DNA of 64,000 nucleotides from Mastigias papua (Eukaryota > Cnidaria > Scyphozoa > Rhizostomeae > Mastigiidae). The stretch covers positions 4,516,155 through 4,580,154 of the forward strand of contig OZ025277.1 of NCBI GenBank assembly GCA_964019165.1. The letters are read 5' to 3'. Of the stretch, positions 1 to 12,364 are shown piece after piece (position 1 is the stretch's first letter; every line of letters starts with the position of its first letter). The position numbers and the translations under genes were made by a program. Under the pieces are notes generated by a model. The model had not been told where the DNA came from, ran no database searches, and worked only from the letters and a program-made list of their open reading frames with translations.

Positions 1-27
1 CTTATGCAAAGTTAAACAAAACTTGCA

Positions 28-151
28 ATATGTTGCACAGAAAATAATTCACTAAAATTTTGATAAACAACTAGCTTTGTCAATAGCATCAAGAAGACTA
101 AATAGTTGTTGTTTATCAAAATTTTAGTGAATTATTTTCTGTGTAACATAT
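28..151. repeat. Long near-perfect inverted repeat (hairpin, MITE-like)
   Basis: The arm at 28-71 is the reverse complement of the arm at 108-151. I see one mismatch over about 44 bp (gtgcaaca against gtgtaaca). The loop is 36 bp. It lies at the window edge in a CWC25 intron or upstream sequence. The form suits a foldback MITE. I could not identify target-site duplications, so its class is open. Confidence 0.75.
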
Positions 152-585
152 ATTTGTGTACTTGATAACTCTAGCAAGACTGACTGTTATCACTTATGTA
201 ATTTCTTATAATTCATATCTTATTTTACACCAAGGTGTAGAGCAAAGCCTTTAAAAATGATTGATCCTGTTTCCACCACTTCATAGATTATGCTTGGCCT
301 AGTGTAGTCCTCATCGCCAAATTGAAATCGATCCCACCCTTGTTGCCAAATTGAAAATCCCATCGTGGATTTTCACAGATTTAACATATCAATAAACACA
401 TGTTCATATTCAGAGCTAAGTATTATTCTCATTCACCGCTCATCACAACTACAGCTACTCACAGGGATAGCAGGGACAACATATAACACAAGTACTACAC
501 TTGGCCTAGTGTAGATATGAACTTAAATGTGGAACACTTAGCATTTGTTAGTTGTTTTTATTCTGAATATCTATATCTCTATATA

Positions 586-626
586 CATATACCTAGTTAT
601 TCACAGCAGCGCTAACTAGGTATATG
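586..626. repeat. Small perfect inverted repeat
   Basis: A 14-bp arm, catatacctagtta at 586-599, is perfectly inverted at 613-626 around a 13-bp spacer. It sits upstream of the TA tract in the CWC25 intron. No function is visible. Confidence 0.6.
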
Positions 627-720
627 TTTGAATGTAGTATAAGACAGTTCAGAAATATACTTTCTTACATCATATATGTTTCACTTGATATCTTCCTCAG
701 TATTAATATTTTTTAATTGT

Positions 721-871
<151 letters not shown>

Positions 872-1044
872 TATGTATTTGTGTTAGTCTGTGTATCTGT
901 GTTTTTCTTTGCATGTTGCTGTACATAGACTATCTTTCTGTGTGCTTATGCCATAGACATAGTGCCTCTCATCACATGTGCTGTAGAAGATCACAGTTAT
1001 CTACTTGATGATAATTTGACAGATTATTCCCTTTCCTTTTTCAG

Positions 1045-4000
1045 AAAAAAGAATGAGAAGCTAGATTGGATGTATGCTGGACATCAAGTAAACCATGAGG
1101 AATACCTTCTAGGAAGAAAGATTGATAAAAATGTTGAGATATTAAAGGAAGCTGATGACACACCAGTAAGATATTTTCATGCAATAGAATATTTTCAGTA
1201 GAAGATTTCCTCAAATATATCCATAGAGTGATACTTTCTATCAATATTTTTTAGTTTGCACTTCATTCATCCCAAGTGCACTTTTTAGCAGGATTTTGAC
1301 AATTTTGCTCTCTGATTTCCCATTTTGAACTCTTAGCTATAAAGGAGTATCAGTTGGTTATCAATACTTTCTTTGATAAATTGATTTGTCATATTGTTCT
1401 TGTTTTGGTTAGGGGTTCAAGTAGTGCCAAGCATTTGCACTAACTGCAATAGAGCCTGACCAATGCTTACACGATTAGATTGATATATTTCTGTTCTATC
1501 TCCACTGCTGATATATCCATCAGTTTCATTGCCAAAACAAGTTTCTGATAATCCATATTGTTCTTTCATTCAAGAATGAGAAACCTGGTGCTAGTTTCGT
1601 TATGGATATTTCAGACCCCGTGAAAGATATGGCTTCTAAAATAAAGGAAGACCCGTTGTTTTTGATTCGAAAAAAGGAGGAAGAAAGCAAAAAAGAGCTA
1701 GTTCAGAATCCAATAAAGTTAAGAAAATTGAAAGAGATGCTGAATTTGAGTGTAAAAGAGCAGAAAAAAGGTAAGAAATCAAAAAAGAGCAAGCATAAAA
1801 AAGATAAAAGAGAAAGGAAAGAAAGAAAAAGACGGTATGGAACCGATGGTAGCTCAGAAGAAGATTATCGGGAAGAGGACAGACGAGAAAACAAGAAAAG
1901 GAAGAATTATTATGTCACAGAATATGAAAAGGAAAAGAATGAAAGAAGAGGACGACATGGGATTGGTAGTAACTCAGATGGAGATAATAGGGAAGATGAG
2001 AGAATTGGAAAAAAGACAAAGAAGAATTACTATTTGACAAAAAACGGTTATGATAGCAGAAAAAGGCACCGGATAGCAGATGATGGAATGGAAATTCGAA
2101 GAAAAAGAGACAGGTCACGTTCTTTTGGTTCTGATGACAGTGGAGAGATTGGTTCAAGAGGAAGAAGGCATGACAGCGAGAGACGAAAGGATACAGGAAA
2201 GAGAGAAAGGGAGCACCATGCGAGGAGAGAAGAACATCATAAAGGAAGAGCATGGGAGAAGAGAAAGGATGGACGTAGGGAACAGTCAAGAGAAGATAGG
2301 CCTAGTGGTCGAGATACAAGAGAGAGGGTGGCGAGAAAAAGCCCTGCGCACAAAAGAGAAACTTCTGAAAGGAAATATCCTCAAAAGAATTCGAGCAGTG
2401 AAGATGAAACTGATAGCCATGATGATAAAGAAGAAAAGTCCAGAAATGATTGTCATTTTAACGGGCATGTTTCCGGTAATGACAGACCCTCGGGTGCTAA
2501 GGGAAAGGGACTTAACTATGGGCTATATCACCCAAAAGCTGGTAACGATGTAGGGAATAACGAGCGAAAAACTCATATCTCTTCCAAGGAGCCTAGGCAG
2601 CGTAGCATGGAGAGAAGTCAAGTAAAAGATGTAAAAGTGAAAGGTAGGCGTCGGCATGATTCGTCTTCAGAGTCATCCACAGAGAGACATCACTCGAAAA
2701 AAAACGGGCACATAACAGAAATAAAAGTTTCTAGTTATAATAAAGCAAGAGATAGGAAGGAGGACAGGAAAGCAAATGCCCCACCACCCCGAATGACGTC
2801 GGATGTTTCGAGGTAAGGGGTATATTAGTTTGCTAAATTTTTTACGGCTAGATTTGAAAAAGTACACTTTTATTTTGTCAAAGTTTCAGTTAGCTTTTGC
2901 AAGGTAATAAATAGATAGTGCTGGTTATTTGAAATCTCCGGAGACGGTGTCCCTTACAAGAGAGTAACTAACTGTTGCAGCACACTTGCAAAGGAGATTC
3001 TTATTATCCTCGTCCAAAGTCTAGAAAGGTTGAAGTAGGAAGGTCCACATTGGGAAGAAGCAAAAGCAAAGGGTAAACACTGGGTTTGAGCGCGTGTCAA
3101 CTAAGCCATTTCTTTTGGCCTTCTTCGTCAGACCCCCAGAAGTTATATTTGTGGTTTTTGCTATTTCTGCTTTCTTGCTTTCTTTTATATTCTCTTTTCA
3201 TAATCATTTTATCTCTGAGGCATTTAGAGCTTGACTCTAAAATTGTTTAAAAGATTGAACACAAATCTATGCTTTATTTAAGTGGTTTGAGAAGAGATTT
3301 GTTATTTCAAGGGTAGAAGCTACTGCTTTTAGACCTCCTCCACCTCCAGCCATATTTCCACAATACCGCATTTACGGAAATTGTTCTGCTAATCTCATTC
3401 GATGTATTCAATGCTATACTCAGATTTGCGTTTCATTTTTGCATGTTTTATTTACACTCACGTTGATTCTCTTTTTAAATCAACTTCGTATATGTTGTGT
3501 TTAAGTTCTAATCCCTATATGATATCTTTAGCTTTGTAACTGAACTTCTGTTCACATAGTAATTTTATTTTTGGTAGGAAATTTACTCAGGAAGAGATGG
3601 AAAAGAAGAGACAGGAAATGATGGAAAATGCGAAGTACGATTGCTTTCTCTATTTTGTACAACACTGTTTTTCAGCCCCATAGGTTTAAGAGCTACGTTT
3701 TACCAAGGGAGGGGGGAGAGGCAGTTGGGTTGTGACTCAAAGTGTCACTAATACCCTGGCTCTTTTGTAAGCAGCAAGCATAAGTAAAGATAAATATCGA
3801 AATCCTAAGTTTAGTTTGTCTCTCTCGAGCAAGGGCCTTCCATGTTCCTTCTGCCTCCTTTTGATGGCACTTTGTACAAGGCTTTTAACGGCGCCTTTAT
3901 ACGGGGTTAAGTATGTTTTGCTGCATTCCCACGTAAATTTATACAATATTGAACATGCATCGACTGACATTTAACTATTGCATGAAAAAAGCAGAACCTC

Positions 4001-7000
4001 CTTTAGCATACTGAAGCCACTTTTTCCATCCGACACTCCTCAGAGTATGAAGCGTCGGATAGCGTTCGAAATGTAAACCAAAGCATATAGCCACATGCTG
4101 ATAGATGCACGTGACTAGATGAATACTGCGTCCATTTGGCCTTATGGTTGACCAATGGGCACCTATTGATTATTGTTTGAATGATATGAATAGGAAACTG
4201 ACGAGTGCCGGGTGAAAAAGTGCCTTCAGTAATGCTAGCGAATATTCCCCACAATTAACTCAGTACTCCCCGCCAAGATTCTAGAGGAGATCCTGCTCCT
4301 CTTTGGAACTTTGTAAACCTTGGTCCCTGGCCCTAGTCCCTCGTCCCTAGCCCTCTGGAGCCCTTCCTCCATACATATGCTAGCACTGTTTCAAACCTTT
4401 GGAGCATGTTTGACTGGAATTTGTTGAAAAGCGTAGAAGTGCTTTAGTTTCAATCTCCACCTGCCCGTTATCAAAGCTTAAAATTGCACTCAATCGCTCA
4501 GCAAAGCGGTACAACGCCTAGATATATTCTTGGCCTTGAAAGCAATATATCGGCGAATATTACATTCTATTTAGCTGAATTAATAGGAGGTTTATAGATT
4601 TTTGACTGAATGCGAGGGTGCCAACTACCATTTATAAGGCAGACGATGGGGAATTGCTTTGCTATAGGTCTGGAGTGCCGTGGTTTGGTGTTAGAGTTAG
4701 CATTCATGTTGTTCCCCCAATCCCATTTTTGTTGAGAATAGTTTGGCAGTTGATGCTCTGGCATTACTTTATTGCAGTAGTCACGTAACTGATTGAATTG
4801 CTTTGTTCATCGTACCTGAATCGTACTAGAAGTTTTTCGGTTTGGTAGAGTTAAGCTATAGCCAGAGACGCAGCTACTGGGGGTTTGTGGGAGTGTCAAC
4901 TCCCCAATGTTTTTAAAAAGTGAGAAAATTGAGATATTTTGGTAAAGCAGCATATTGGTCTTTAGGGAGAGCTTTTTCACTGCTAAATATCAAGCGAGCA
5001 ATTCTAAATAGTTATTTTGAGCCGAAACATGTGAAGAAATCTCTTCCACTGAAATTTTTATCCATTTGAATTGAAGTTGCACATAAAATGTGTTAGGAAA
5101 ATTCGAGACCCTCTCCAGCATTTCAGGTATCGCTGTGCTCCTTGCTATAGCTGTTTACGTTTGTTCAAGTTTTGATATCGTATCTTTTCGGGTATTGTGA
5201 AATTTTATGACAAAGGCCATCAAGATTCCTAGACTATAATTTTAATATTAGGTATTTCTTTTTAGATGGAGAGATGACCAAAGAGGAAAAAACATAAAGA
5301 AATATAAGGTATTTAGTTAGGTTTAATCGTAGTATTGTTAGTGCCTGTAAGTTTGCAGCCAACACCTAACTACATCTTGTTTCAAAGTGCAGCTTGATGT
5401 TTCTGTTTATTGGATGATTACTTAAATATCAATGCTAGGCCACTGTCTGATTGATAATTTTGGTGACTGCTTTGAAAAGCGATATTCCACAACACTATTC
5501 CACGACAGATTTACATCATTAATTTTTGCTCCTCCATATATCATCTCAGTCTATCTAGTAAAGTAGCCAATATGTAATTTTATAGGTGTGACGTCTTTGT
5601 GTAGTATTTACTTTAATATTAGTTTGTTACGGCCGTGCCATTACGAATAGCTTGTATGTACTTTTGGGCCCCAGATAGACGGGGGGGGGGGACTGGAATA
5701 GTAGGAGGACAGTAAATTTTCTAAAAACCCAATAAATGGTGGATTGGAACAAACGGGGCAGGTGGAAAATTTCTCTAATTATAATAGCTATGGGTGTGTT
5801 TTGGAAGTCGATTCAACTGTAAACGAAATGAAAAAACGATTTCTCACATTGCTTAATACTGAATCAAAATTCAGACTCAAATAGATAATATACATAGGTC
5901 TGAAGTAAGGATGTTCTGGGGAATATTTTTCAAAAAATTCATGAGCATGGGCGGGGATACGTTTATTCGGGACTCAAGAGTACATTATGGTGTCAAAATT
6001 GTTTGACCGAATGAGTTGATGTGGATGATCCTCTAACCGATGGACCTACGGACCGACCGACCCACTGACCGACCGACCCACTGACCGGCCGCCCCACTGA
6101 CCGACCGACCCACTGACCGACCGACCCACTGACCGACCGACCCACTGACCGACCGACCCACTGACCGACCGAATGATTTGAATGACTGGATTGGCTGAAT
6201 GGCTAACTGACACTAATTGACAGCTTAATGGCGATTAAGGGATGGGTCATTTATTACTTGTGGGGAGGGGATGGAGGACATTCTCATATTTATGATGGAA
6301 TTTTCGTTCCTCTGTCATATTTATGTGGGTATTTTGGTACCCACTCCTGGACTTCAGAAGACATTCCATACTCCTTCTTTTGAATGCCCTTAATTTTTCA
6401 TCCCTCCTCCTGAGTGTACAGAATTTTGTCCCCCCCCCCTCCTAGATGCCTTCCATCTCCTCCCCTGGAAGAATGAATGACTGATCCCTAAGAGAGCATT
6501 TTGCTGTAGCATTCCAGACAACAGTAACTTGTGAAAGAACAATATAAATGATTTTTCATGTTTTTTGGGTGTCCTTTAGATGGAAGAAGAGAAGGAAGCA
6601 AATGAAGAGAAACGACGAGCAGTTTCACCGGACTCAAAAGCAAAATTTATTCAGTAAGAGATTTTTCTTTCTTCGCTTGCTATTTCCAATCAGCATTTTC
6701 CAGGCATTCATTTTGTTTATGTGCCATTGATGAATTTGTTTTTATGCAGCCTCTTACCATTCCTGGCACTTGAACAAAGAAGTTGTGAAATTTAAGTTCT
6801 TGGCAATAGCATTGATTTTCCATCAGCCTACTGTTTCAGAATTCTATTCAAATTTTAACGGAGCACTTACCGTTCTTTTTTGTGTCTTAGAAGAACTTAA
6901 TATGACCCACATGAATAGGTCGATGTTGGAAAGTATGCAAAACTTGTTTGCATCTCTCTGTAGTTCATGAAGTTTCTTGACCATATACTTCGAAAAGTTT

Positions 7001-7243
7001 GGAGATTTTTAGTTTGATTGTGAGATTTCCAATTACTCCAATACAGAGCGTCAAATATCATGCCTTTTTCTTATCAAATGTCCTACATTTTTCTTATCAT
7101 TTCTTGAATTATTTTTCAGTGATTTGCAAGTGAAATCGTACTCTTCATCGCAAACTTCGTCTGTTGAGGACAGGATCAAGAGAAACATATACACAAAGCA
7201 GAGAACTCGGGATGCATTGGGCAAGAAGTTCACAGAGAAATAA
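1045..7243 (+). CDS. CWC25: Pre-mRNA-splicing factor CWC25 homologue (5' partial)
   Basis: CWC25 is a spliceosome-associated protein that acts around the first transesterification step in the nucleus. Exons: 1045-1165, 1575-2812, 3578-3634, 5266-5308, 6580-6653, 7120-7243, ending at TAA 7241-7243. They give 551 readable residues with compatible phases at every junction. Family hallmarks are EKLDWMYAG, EEYLLGRKIDK, DMASKIKEDPLFLIRKKEEE, EMEKKRQEMMENAKWRDD and the C-terminal VEDRIKRNIYTKQR, all in the order of the human protein. The long second visible exon encodes a low-complexity Lys/Arg/Ser/Glu/Asp stretch (RS/RE-like, roughly residues 80-450 of the visible part), longer than in the human protein. 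The N-terminal exon(s), including the start codon and the usual SWHPQT segment, are not in the window. The first base at 1045 completes a split codon. Confidence 0.93.
6048..6170. repeat. GC-rich 16-bp minisatellite
   Basis: About eight tandem copies of gaccgaccgacccact lie in the CWC25 intron between the exons at 5266-5308 and 6580-6653. One copy carries a variant (ggccgccc). The array is markedly GC-rich compared with the AT-rich surroundings. Confidence 0.9.
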
Positions 7244-7569
7244 TTAAGAATTAACAGCAAGTTTGTACAGCTTCTTGTAAATATAATCATGACGAAAATT
7301 ATCGTATTTATGTATAGAAGGTAGCCTGAACAAGTTTTATCTTGATAAAGTTGTGCACTGTATCTTTTTACTCGTCGAATTTTTTAGTGTAATGATTTTG
7401 TTACATTTTGAATTTTATTTCTCCTTCACAGCACCGGTAACTTCCTTTGCAAGTCTGAAAAACTTGTATTGAGCTGAGTTTTTGTCGTTTCAGTTTTTTT
7501 TTGGAAATGAAAACCGTTATTCCATGGTTCACCAGCTTTGTACCACGTTGATTGTAGCAATAGATGTGC

Positions 7570-7575
7570 AATAAA
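7570..7575 (+). terminator. Candidate polyadenylation signal of CWC25
   Basis: An AATAAA hexamer lies about 330 bp past the CWC25 stop and before the convergent EF-hand gene. Position and sequence fit a poly(A) signal, but transcript evidence is needed. Confidence 0.4.
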
Positions 7576-8030
7576 AGTCTGTTGCTGCATATAATGTCGA
7601 AATTTGACGGTAAATTCCACCAGAAGAAGTGCAAACTACGCAATGATTATTACGGGATAAATGGTAAATTACTTGGTATGTCGTAGTGCTATTAGTAGAT
7701 TATGGTGAACTGTTGAAAGTACTTAGATATTTCCACTCAGATATTTTCGTAGATAGTGTAGATACAAATTATAATATTTTGCAGTCTATTATACGTATCT
7801 GTTTTGAAGATATATAGGCATATTTGCAAAAGTCTGATGCGAACAACTCTTATAAACCTGGCACAACCAGTTCATATTGCTTTTGAATATGTAAAATAGG
7901 CCCGTTATTCCTAGCATTCCTATCAGTCCCAGAATTTGAATGACTCTTTTTGATTTACTAATTTGAACTAGCAACACTGTTGAAGATAGAAGTCCATTGA
8001 TCACTGTAGATATACGTATCTAGTAGTCAG

Positions 8031-8035
<5 letters not shown>

Positions 8036-8066
<31 letters not shown>
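8036..8066. repeat. Short (TA)n microsatellite
   Basis: A TA dinucleotide run lies between the convergent CWC25 and EF-hand genes. Confidence 0.9.
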
Positions 8067-8071
<5 letters not shown>

Positions 8072-8264
8072 GGAAATTTCCAAAAGCATAAATTACCTTT
8101 TGCAAGTTGTATTTTACTTTCCTGCCTCGTTTAGTTGCGGTTTTATATTTACTGGATATATAGTCTCATTCTGAAATTAAACGATAACTATACTCTACAA
8201 CGATAATGCGAGAGTTTATGTGCTCTTGTACTATATATGCAGTATATGCATTCAAAGATTCCAT

Positions 8265-8807
8265 TTAGTGAATCAATGGTCCCATGAATTCTTTACATCT
8301 TTCATCTTGTCTCTTGAAATTGAAATCATGAAAAGCATTGATGAATTCTTCTTGGTCCAGTTCGCCTCTTCCGGAACTATCAAGCTTCTTGAAAATGCTC
8401 CGCGCATGCTCAACATCGTTCACTCCAAGGCATGCAAGGAAGGTTGCATACCCCTCCTCAGAGATCGCTCCCTTCCGCTGCTTATCCGCTGCCTTGAACA
8501 TGAGCGTCGAAGCACGTTTAAGTGCTACTTCCAAAGGACTGGTCTGTGTTTTTTCGTGATTAAGCAGTATCCGGTGTCCCTCTATCCATTCATCAAGTGT
8601 TACAGATTCTCTGCCATTCAAGAATATATTCCAAAGCTCTGTGAATGTTCCCCTCATTTCTTCTTCTTCCGTCTGGGTTAGGTATCCAGTGGTCTTGAAG
8701 GCATTGATCTGTGCTTCGATGTCATCTTTTGTTACTCGACCCTTACCGCCTTTATCAAATCGTGCAAATAGAGTTGCAAGCTTTGTTTCCCAAACCGCCA
8801 GTGCCAT
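8265..8807 (-). CDS. EF-hand calcium-binding protein, sarcoplasmic Ca-binding / luciferin-binding protein-like
   Basis: A single open exon encodes 180 residues starting MALAVWETKL. I chose the ATG at 8805-8807 because the in-frame sequence upstream is a splice acceptor (cttacag on the minus strand, ending at 8813). That implies a 5'-UTR exon upstream. Four EF-hand-like helices are visible. Only the fourth loop (DSSGRGELDQEE, about residues 139-150) keeps the acidic/Gly pattern. Loops 1 (DKGGKGRVTKDD) and 3 (DKQRKGAISEEG) are degenerate, and loop 2 has no loop consensus. The C-terminal KEFMGPLIH resembles the AFYGDLV/FGPL tail of sarcoplasmic calcium-binding proteins and of the coelenterazine-binding protein of Renilla. 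Likely a cytosolic Ca2+ buffer or sensor with few working sites; the exact subfamily is inferred. It is convergent with CWC25. Confidence 0.8.
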   Translation of the reverse strand: MALAVWETKLATLFARFDKGGKGRVTKDDIEAQINAFKTTGYLTQTEEEEMRGTFTELWNIFLNGRESVTLDEWIEGHRILLNHEKTQTSPLEVALKRASTLMFKAADKQRKGAISEEGYATFLACLGVNDVEHARSIFKKLDSSGRGELDQEEFINAFHDFNFKRQDERCKEFMGPLIH

Positions 8808-8839
8808 TTTACCTGTAAGAAAAAGTTTCAAGCATTCTT

Positions 8840-11800
8840 CCAGCTAGCCTCTCAACAGGAGAACGATCTTTTTATATATATAAATGCAGTTAAAAATTTA
8901 CAACACACTACGGTAGTAAACTTTACAAGACGATAGTGCAGAGAGCATGGAAGTGGATTGCAACCCTTCAACTATTACATATTAGAAAAATACTATCATA
9001 TATGTATCCAAAACAGAAAGAAAAAAGAAAATAACTTCAGAGAAGAAAAGTCATCACAGTGACCACTCAACAGAGCGAACCCCGAGATGTATCTTGTTGT
9101 GTCGAAAACAATGGATTTGATGAGAAACAATGGAGAACGATCTTCGATGAGAGTTACATGTACAAACAAGTGATTTCTCGATAACTAGTTACTTCTGTCC
9201 AAGGTGAACTAGACTATATGTATTGTCTTAGTTTTGAGCTTTGCTTAGCAGTAAAACTGTAGATGCTATTATCATGCCATGAATGGATAGCACACACTCA
9301 CCCGTATACAGCCATCAATGTAAAGTAATGTAATGTAATGTAATGTAAACAGTGAATAGCCTAGATCATAATTATTTTCATGCTTAAGAGTATCAAGCCG
9401 ATTGAGAAAGAGATACAACCTATCTGGAACAAAGGGAAATATTTAAATGATAGCAATCCATGTGGGATTTATCCCATACGAAACCCCTTCTTTAGACGAC
9501 ATGCATTTATTTATGGATAGCATAGTGTCTCTTACCCAATTTGCACAGTATGGCAATTACACGCGCGAGAAAAATTACATCAAGGGAAGGCTGCAGGCAA
9601 TAATTGAAACTTTGCACGCTAACACGCTGAAAGATACTACAAAAAAATAAGAATTATAGGAAAATGCACGCGGAGATATTCTGAATGCTATAGTGGAGAC
9701 CGTGCACGCGCGAACTTTACTCATACACACGCGAGAATCTGCCTTACTTTTCAGAGTAGTCTTTTATAACTTACCAGTCGTTTGCGTTGCTGTTGGATGT
9801 GCTCAGACTTAGAGATGACTGTCTTGCTGCTCCTCACAGAACCGTCTTGAAAATGATTCAAACGTTAGTGAATGCCTGTATTAATATACGTAAATGGTGT
9901 GCGTGCAAATATTCGTTTTATTTGACGGGCTTTTCATGGCAAAATGTAATCTACAATCGACGTAATTGTTTGTAAAATCTTCAAGGGTGCCTGTTAGACT
10001 GCACGCCATTTGTAGAAGCTCAATACAACACATCACGGATTTTTCACCTTGCTCTCTTTGTCACGAAAATCTTCGTGGAACTCCTAATGGAGATTATGAT
10101 CTCTATTAGCTATTAAAAATGATACTTAAATTCCATACCAACCCAGAAGCTATCAGCGTTAATCAATTTAAGCTCATCAGTATTTTCTCATGGACTATCA
10201 GCAAAACTGAATGAATCAAGTGTTTATTGGAGACATTCCGTCACCGCCTCCAGAAATTAAATCGTCTGCATATTCAGACGCAAGCGCTATCTGATAACCA
10301 TCGCATTCATTTTACAGATCCAATGACCACGGAAATTCTCTAACTTATATCATTAAGCACAGTACCGTCGTAAGGGGGTTACCGGGGTAAAAGTACCTCA
10401 ATATAGGCGCACGCAACTGTGGAGTGGTCCTGGGAGTCTAGACCCCTCCCCTTTTCTTCAAAAAGGTAGAAGCGCCCCTTTTCTTTGAGGATTTTGAAGC
10501 TGTTTTTTGTAGTTTTGTAAAGGATACCTGCTTATAATCTTTGTTACACATGAATGTAACGAACTCCTGAAATTTACCGTACGATTGCTTTCGTTTCTTA
10601 ACCTGAAAAACGTGGTGTCAAGATATATTCTCTTTAGAAAGTGTTTAGTGTACCCTTTTTGTTGGTTAGGTCCCTGCCCTAAAAGGTCCTAGCTACACCA
10701 TGGACGGCGGAGCCGGGGGGCTGTAGCCCCCACCCACCAATTCAATATTTATATTAGTTCATATGGCCCATACTGCCTTGGAAAAAATTCAAAATAGGAA
10801 ATCTTTTAGATGCTTGCTAATATGTTGATCGATTTAAAAAAAATGAACAGAACTGAAGTTTTACAACGAAAGAAGGCAGCATAATAAGTAAGTCAGTCAA
10901 ACAGTTTGATGAAAGCAAAAAGAAAAGGGTGTAAAGGAAGTTGATCGATATTCCAAGTCTAGAAGCAGTTGAATGAGCTTAAAGGGAAAGCAAGAATCTT
11001 GTTTAAAGCAAAGATTAAAGTAATCATGAAACCACACCATGTAAAGAAATTTTTATTCTCTTTAAAACAGTACGGAAAGGAGAACTGTCCCTTTTGAAAA
11101 TCACTGTTCGAAGACAAGTGTATGTTGCTTCACTTACAAAAATTCACTATACTCAATGAAATCTAACATCAGCCTGTCATTTGGAGAGAAAGTTTGTTTA
11201 AACTGGCTTCTCTAAATGGAATATGGCAATAAGAGTAAAAGAGGATCAGATCCTCTGTGTGAGAATTACCCTTGATTCAAAATTAGCTATCGCGAAAACC
11301 CATACTGGTAAAGCTGGCTAACCAGTTCTGTTGAAAAGAAAGCTAGCAAAAAACCAGACAATGCTTTGCTGATGGCATTAAGTCCCTCCAATGTCTTCGT
11401 AGACAAAAGCTAGACAATGAATTGGAACTTTTCTAAAGAAGAAACAGAGTTAAAGTTTTATCAGTTATCGGAGTTTAGAGGTTAAAAACATAGAAAGCGT
11501 TAAAAAGTAAAGATTCACTCTGCGCTTCTGAATTCATGAAGCACCTAGAAGTGTACGATCAAATTCTTTACACAAAGGTGAATTGTCCAGTGATTTGAGT
11601 TTCGAACTGCGAGCAGCCATTCTGCAGAAAGAAATCATTATATTTTGAAGCTATTAGCCAAATAATTTTATCTGGACAGGAAAGTTTCAACCAGCTAACA
11701 TTACACTGCAAAAAGTGCTTGGGAGAAGACCGTTTTCCATTGCAAAAAGAATGAACACATGGCAGCATAGTAAATGATGGTAGTGCTGTCGGTAACTCAA

Positions 11801-12364
11801 ACTCAGCATGTTTTGGTACTTATTCGGTAAATCTTCTCTGTCGGGTTTTAGTTTGGAAGATTGTTTTAAATCCATCCTAGAGGGTAAAATTTCCATTTTT
11901 TTCTGTTGCGTTGGACCCAACCATGGTGGGCCCCCTATTTCACTATAAGGGAATATCTACCCCATAGGTATAATCCGTGAACCCTATAATTGAGTGTAAA
12001 TTATGTCGGTAAATAATATCATATTTTGCAATGTAAAGAACAACTGGAGGCGTTCAACAATCTTTACATCCCCTGCATGTATGGTCTTTTCACTAGGGTC
12101 CCCTACCAAAAATATCGCTCCACTGCCCCTGTGCACTCCTGGAATAGTATGGTGCTAAGACACACTTCAGGAAAATCTACAATGAACCGATCAGAGTACC
12201 TTAATGTTGCTGGTAATGTCATTCCCCAACTACAAAATGCAATTTCAGTTTGAAAGTTTTTATAAATTTTCTCTTCGACGTGGACGTGGTGCTAGAATGT
12301 GGTAAAAGGCCCCATCGGAGCATGACAATGAGGCTGTTGTTTTGGCGCGAATCACCAGCGGAAG
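8840..12364. other. Intergenic region between EF-hand gene and PRIM1
   Basis: This divergent interval must hold the promoter and 5' UTR of both neighbours, but I see no recognisable core promoter motif. A short (TAATG)n run lies near 9320-9350. Sequence rich in cgcgc near 9560-9740 is the nearest thing to a promoter-like patch. Open frames at 9447-9650 and 11687-11920 have no recognisable homology and are not called. G-rich or C-rich patches at 10370-10400 and 10690-10735 resemble MITE ends but could not be delimited. Confidence 0.5.

Noticed and set aside
1837..2553. Other-frame open frames inside the large CWC25 exon
   Set aside because: They are shadows caused by the purine-rich Lys/Arg/Glu coding sequence.
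4870..5110. hAT MITE starting cagagacgcagctactgg
   Set aside because: One end looks right, but I could not find an inverted partner or an 8-bp duplication.
7789..8004. 71-residue hydrophobic minus-strand frame downstream of the EF-hand gene
   Set aside because: No homology recognised, no splice link in phase and no start context. It may simply lie in a 3' UTR.
8220..8681. 153-residue + strand frame
   Set aside because: It is the antisense shadow of the EF-hand exon.
9447..9650. 67-residue + strand frame in the EF-hand/PRIM1 gap
   Set aside because: It does not resemble a known family and has no flanking exons. Length is within chance expectation.
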